Positions 29,681 to 30,000 of a stretch of DNA of 30,000 nt are shown piece by piece; the stretch's first letter is position 1; each line of letters starts with the position of its first letter. The notes under the pieces were generated by a model, which worked only from the letters and a program-made list of their open reading frames with translations, was not told the origin of the DNA and did not search any database. The stretch comes from Tubiluchus corallicola (Eukaryota > Priapulida > Priapulimorpha > Priapulimorphida > Tubiluchidae): positions 1 to 30,000 of the forward strand of contig JAQGDQ010000868.1 in the NCBI GenBank assembly GCA_030141605.1, written 5' to 3'. A program made the position numbers and the translations under genes.

Positions 29681-30000
29681 TTTTTCTGATTTAGTATGTT
29701 TTGGTGTGTTCATACGATTGTTCATATAAAAACACTTTCATACCAAGTGTAACAAACTCAGTGGAGATGCAAAAGTTTTTCTGATTCAGTATGTTTTGGT
29801 GTGTTCATACGATTGTTCATATAAAAACACTTTCATACCAAATGTAACAGACTCAGTGGAGATGCAAAAGTTTTTCTGATTTAGTATGTTTTGGTGTGTT
29901 CATACGATTGTTCATATAAAAACACTTTCATACCAAGTGTAACAGACTCAGAGGAGATGCAAAAGTTTGTCTGATTCAATATGTTTTGGTGTGTTCATAC
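29680..30000. repeat. 95-bp tandem repeat, at least 3.4 units
   Basis: Units beginning GTTTTTCTGATT start at 29680, 29775, 29870 and 29965, exactly 95 bp apart and nearly identical. The array runs off the right edge. It is in the intron after exon 6 of the WSC gene. Confidence 0.95.

Overview
The window is nuclear DNA from an invertebrate-grade metazoan: AT-rich, intron-bearing, full of short decayed transposons, minisatellites and a 5S-rRNA-derived SINE. I cannot place it to phylum. No long single-exon gene is present. The real coding content is two split genes whose exons I assembled by eye from splice sites, reading frame and matching intron phase.

Minus strand, about 7220 down to 545 and leaving the window on the left: the 5' end of a secreted or membrane protein. 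It starts with a signal-peptide exon (7133-7220), followed by two exons resembling an extracellular cadherin repeat (6372-6434 and 4517-4653, with a possible 27-nt microexon at 5552-5578). Two cysteine-rich exons of unrecognised family follow (1337-1440 and 545-770). All junction phases agree and 206 codons are visible without the microexon. Its introns hold an LTR-like repeat, hAT-like and piggyBac-like MITEs, a 127-bp tandem repeat and, just past the last visible donor, more than 500 bp of GA/CT simple sequence.

Intergenic, 7221-15602: the two genes are head to head. Between them lie a 5'-truncated CR1/L2-like LINE with its 3' end (about 8238-9610), two RTE/endonuclease-type LINE relics, about 3.3 kb in which I see nothing definite, and a 5S-headed SINE with target-site duplications.

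Plus strand, 15603 to beyond 29587: a multi-WSC-domain secreted or surface protein. A signal-peptide exon (15603-15645, preceded by an 18-codon uORF whose TGA overlaps the ATG) joins WSC1 (18807-19154), WSC2 (20401-20700), WSC3 (25109-25456) and a split WSC4 (26824-26973 plus 29396-29587). Every intron is phase 1 and every internal exon is a multiple of three, the pattern expected from exon shuffling. 460 codons are visible and the gene probably continues.

The most unusual part is the WSC2-WSC3 intron (20701-25108). The tail of the WSC2 exon, its splice donor and the following intron are duplicated, and two arrays of a 36-bp (12-codon) repeat flank the second copy. The first array reads in frame straight into the duplicated WSC tail and ends on the duplicated phase-1 donor, so a chimeric repeat-plus-WSC-tail cassette exon is formally possible. 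The 36-bp register holds at every spot I checked across about 1.5 kb, and much of the variation between units falls at two CpG sites.
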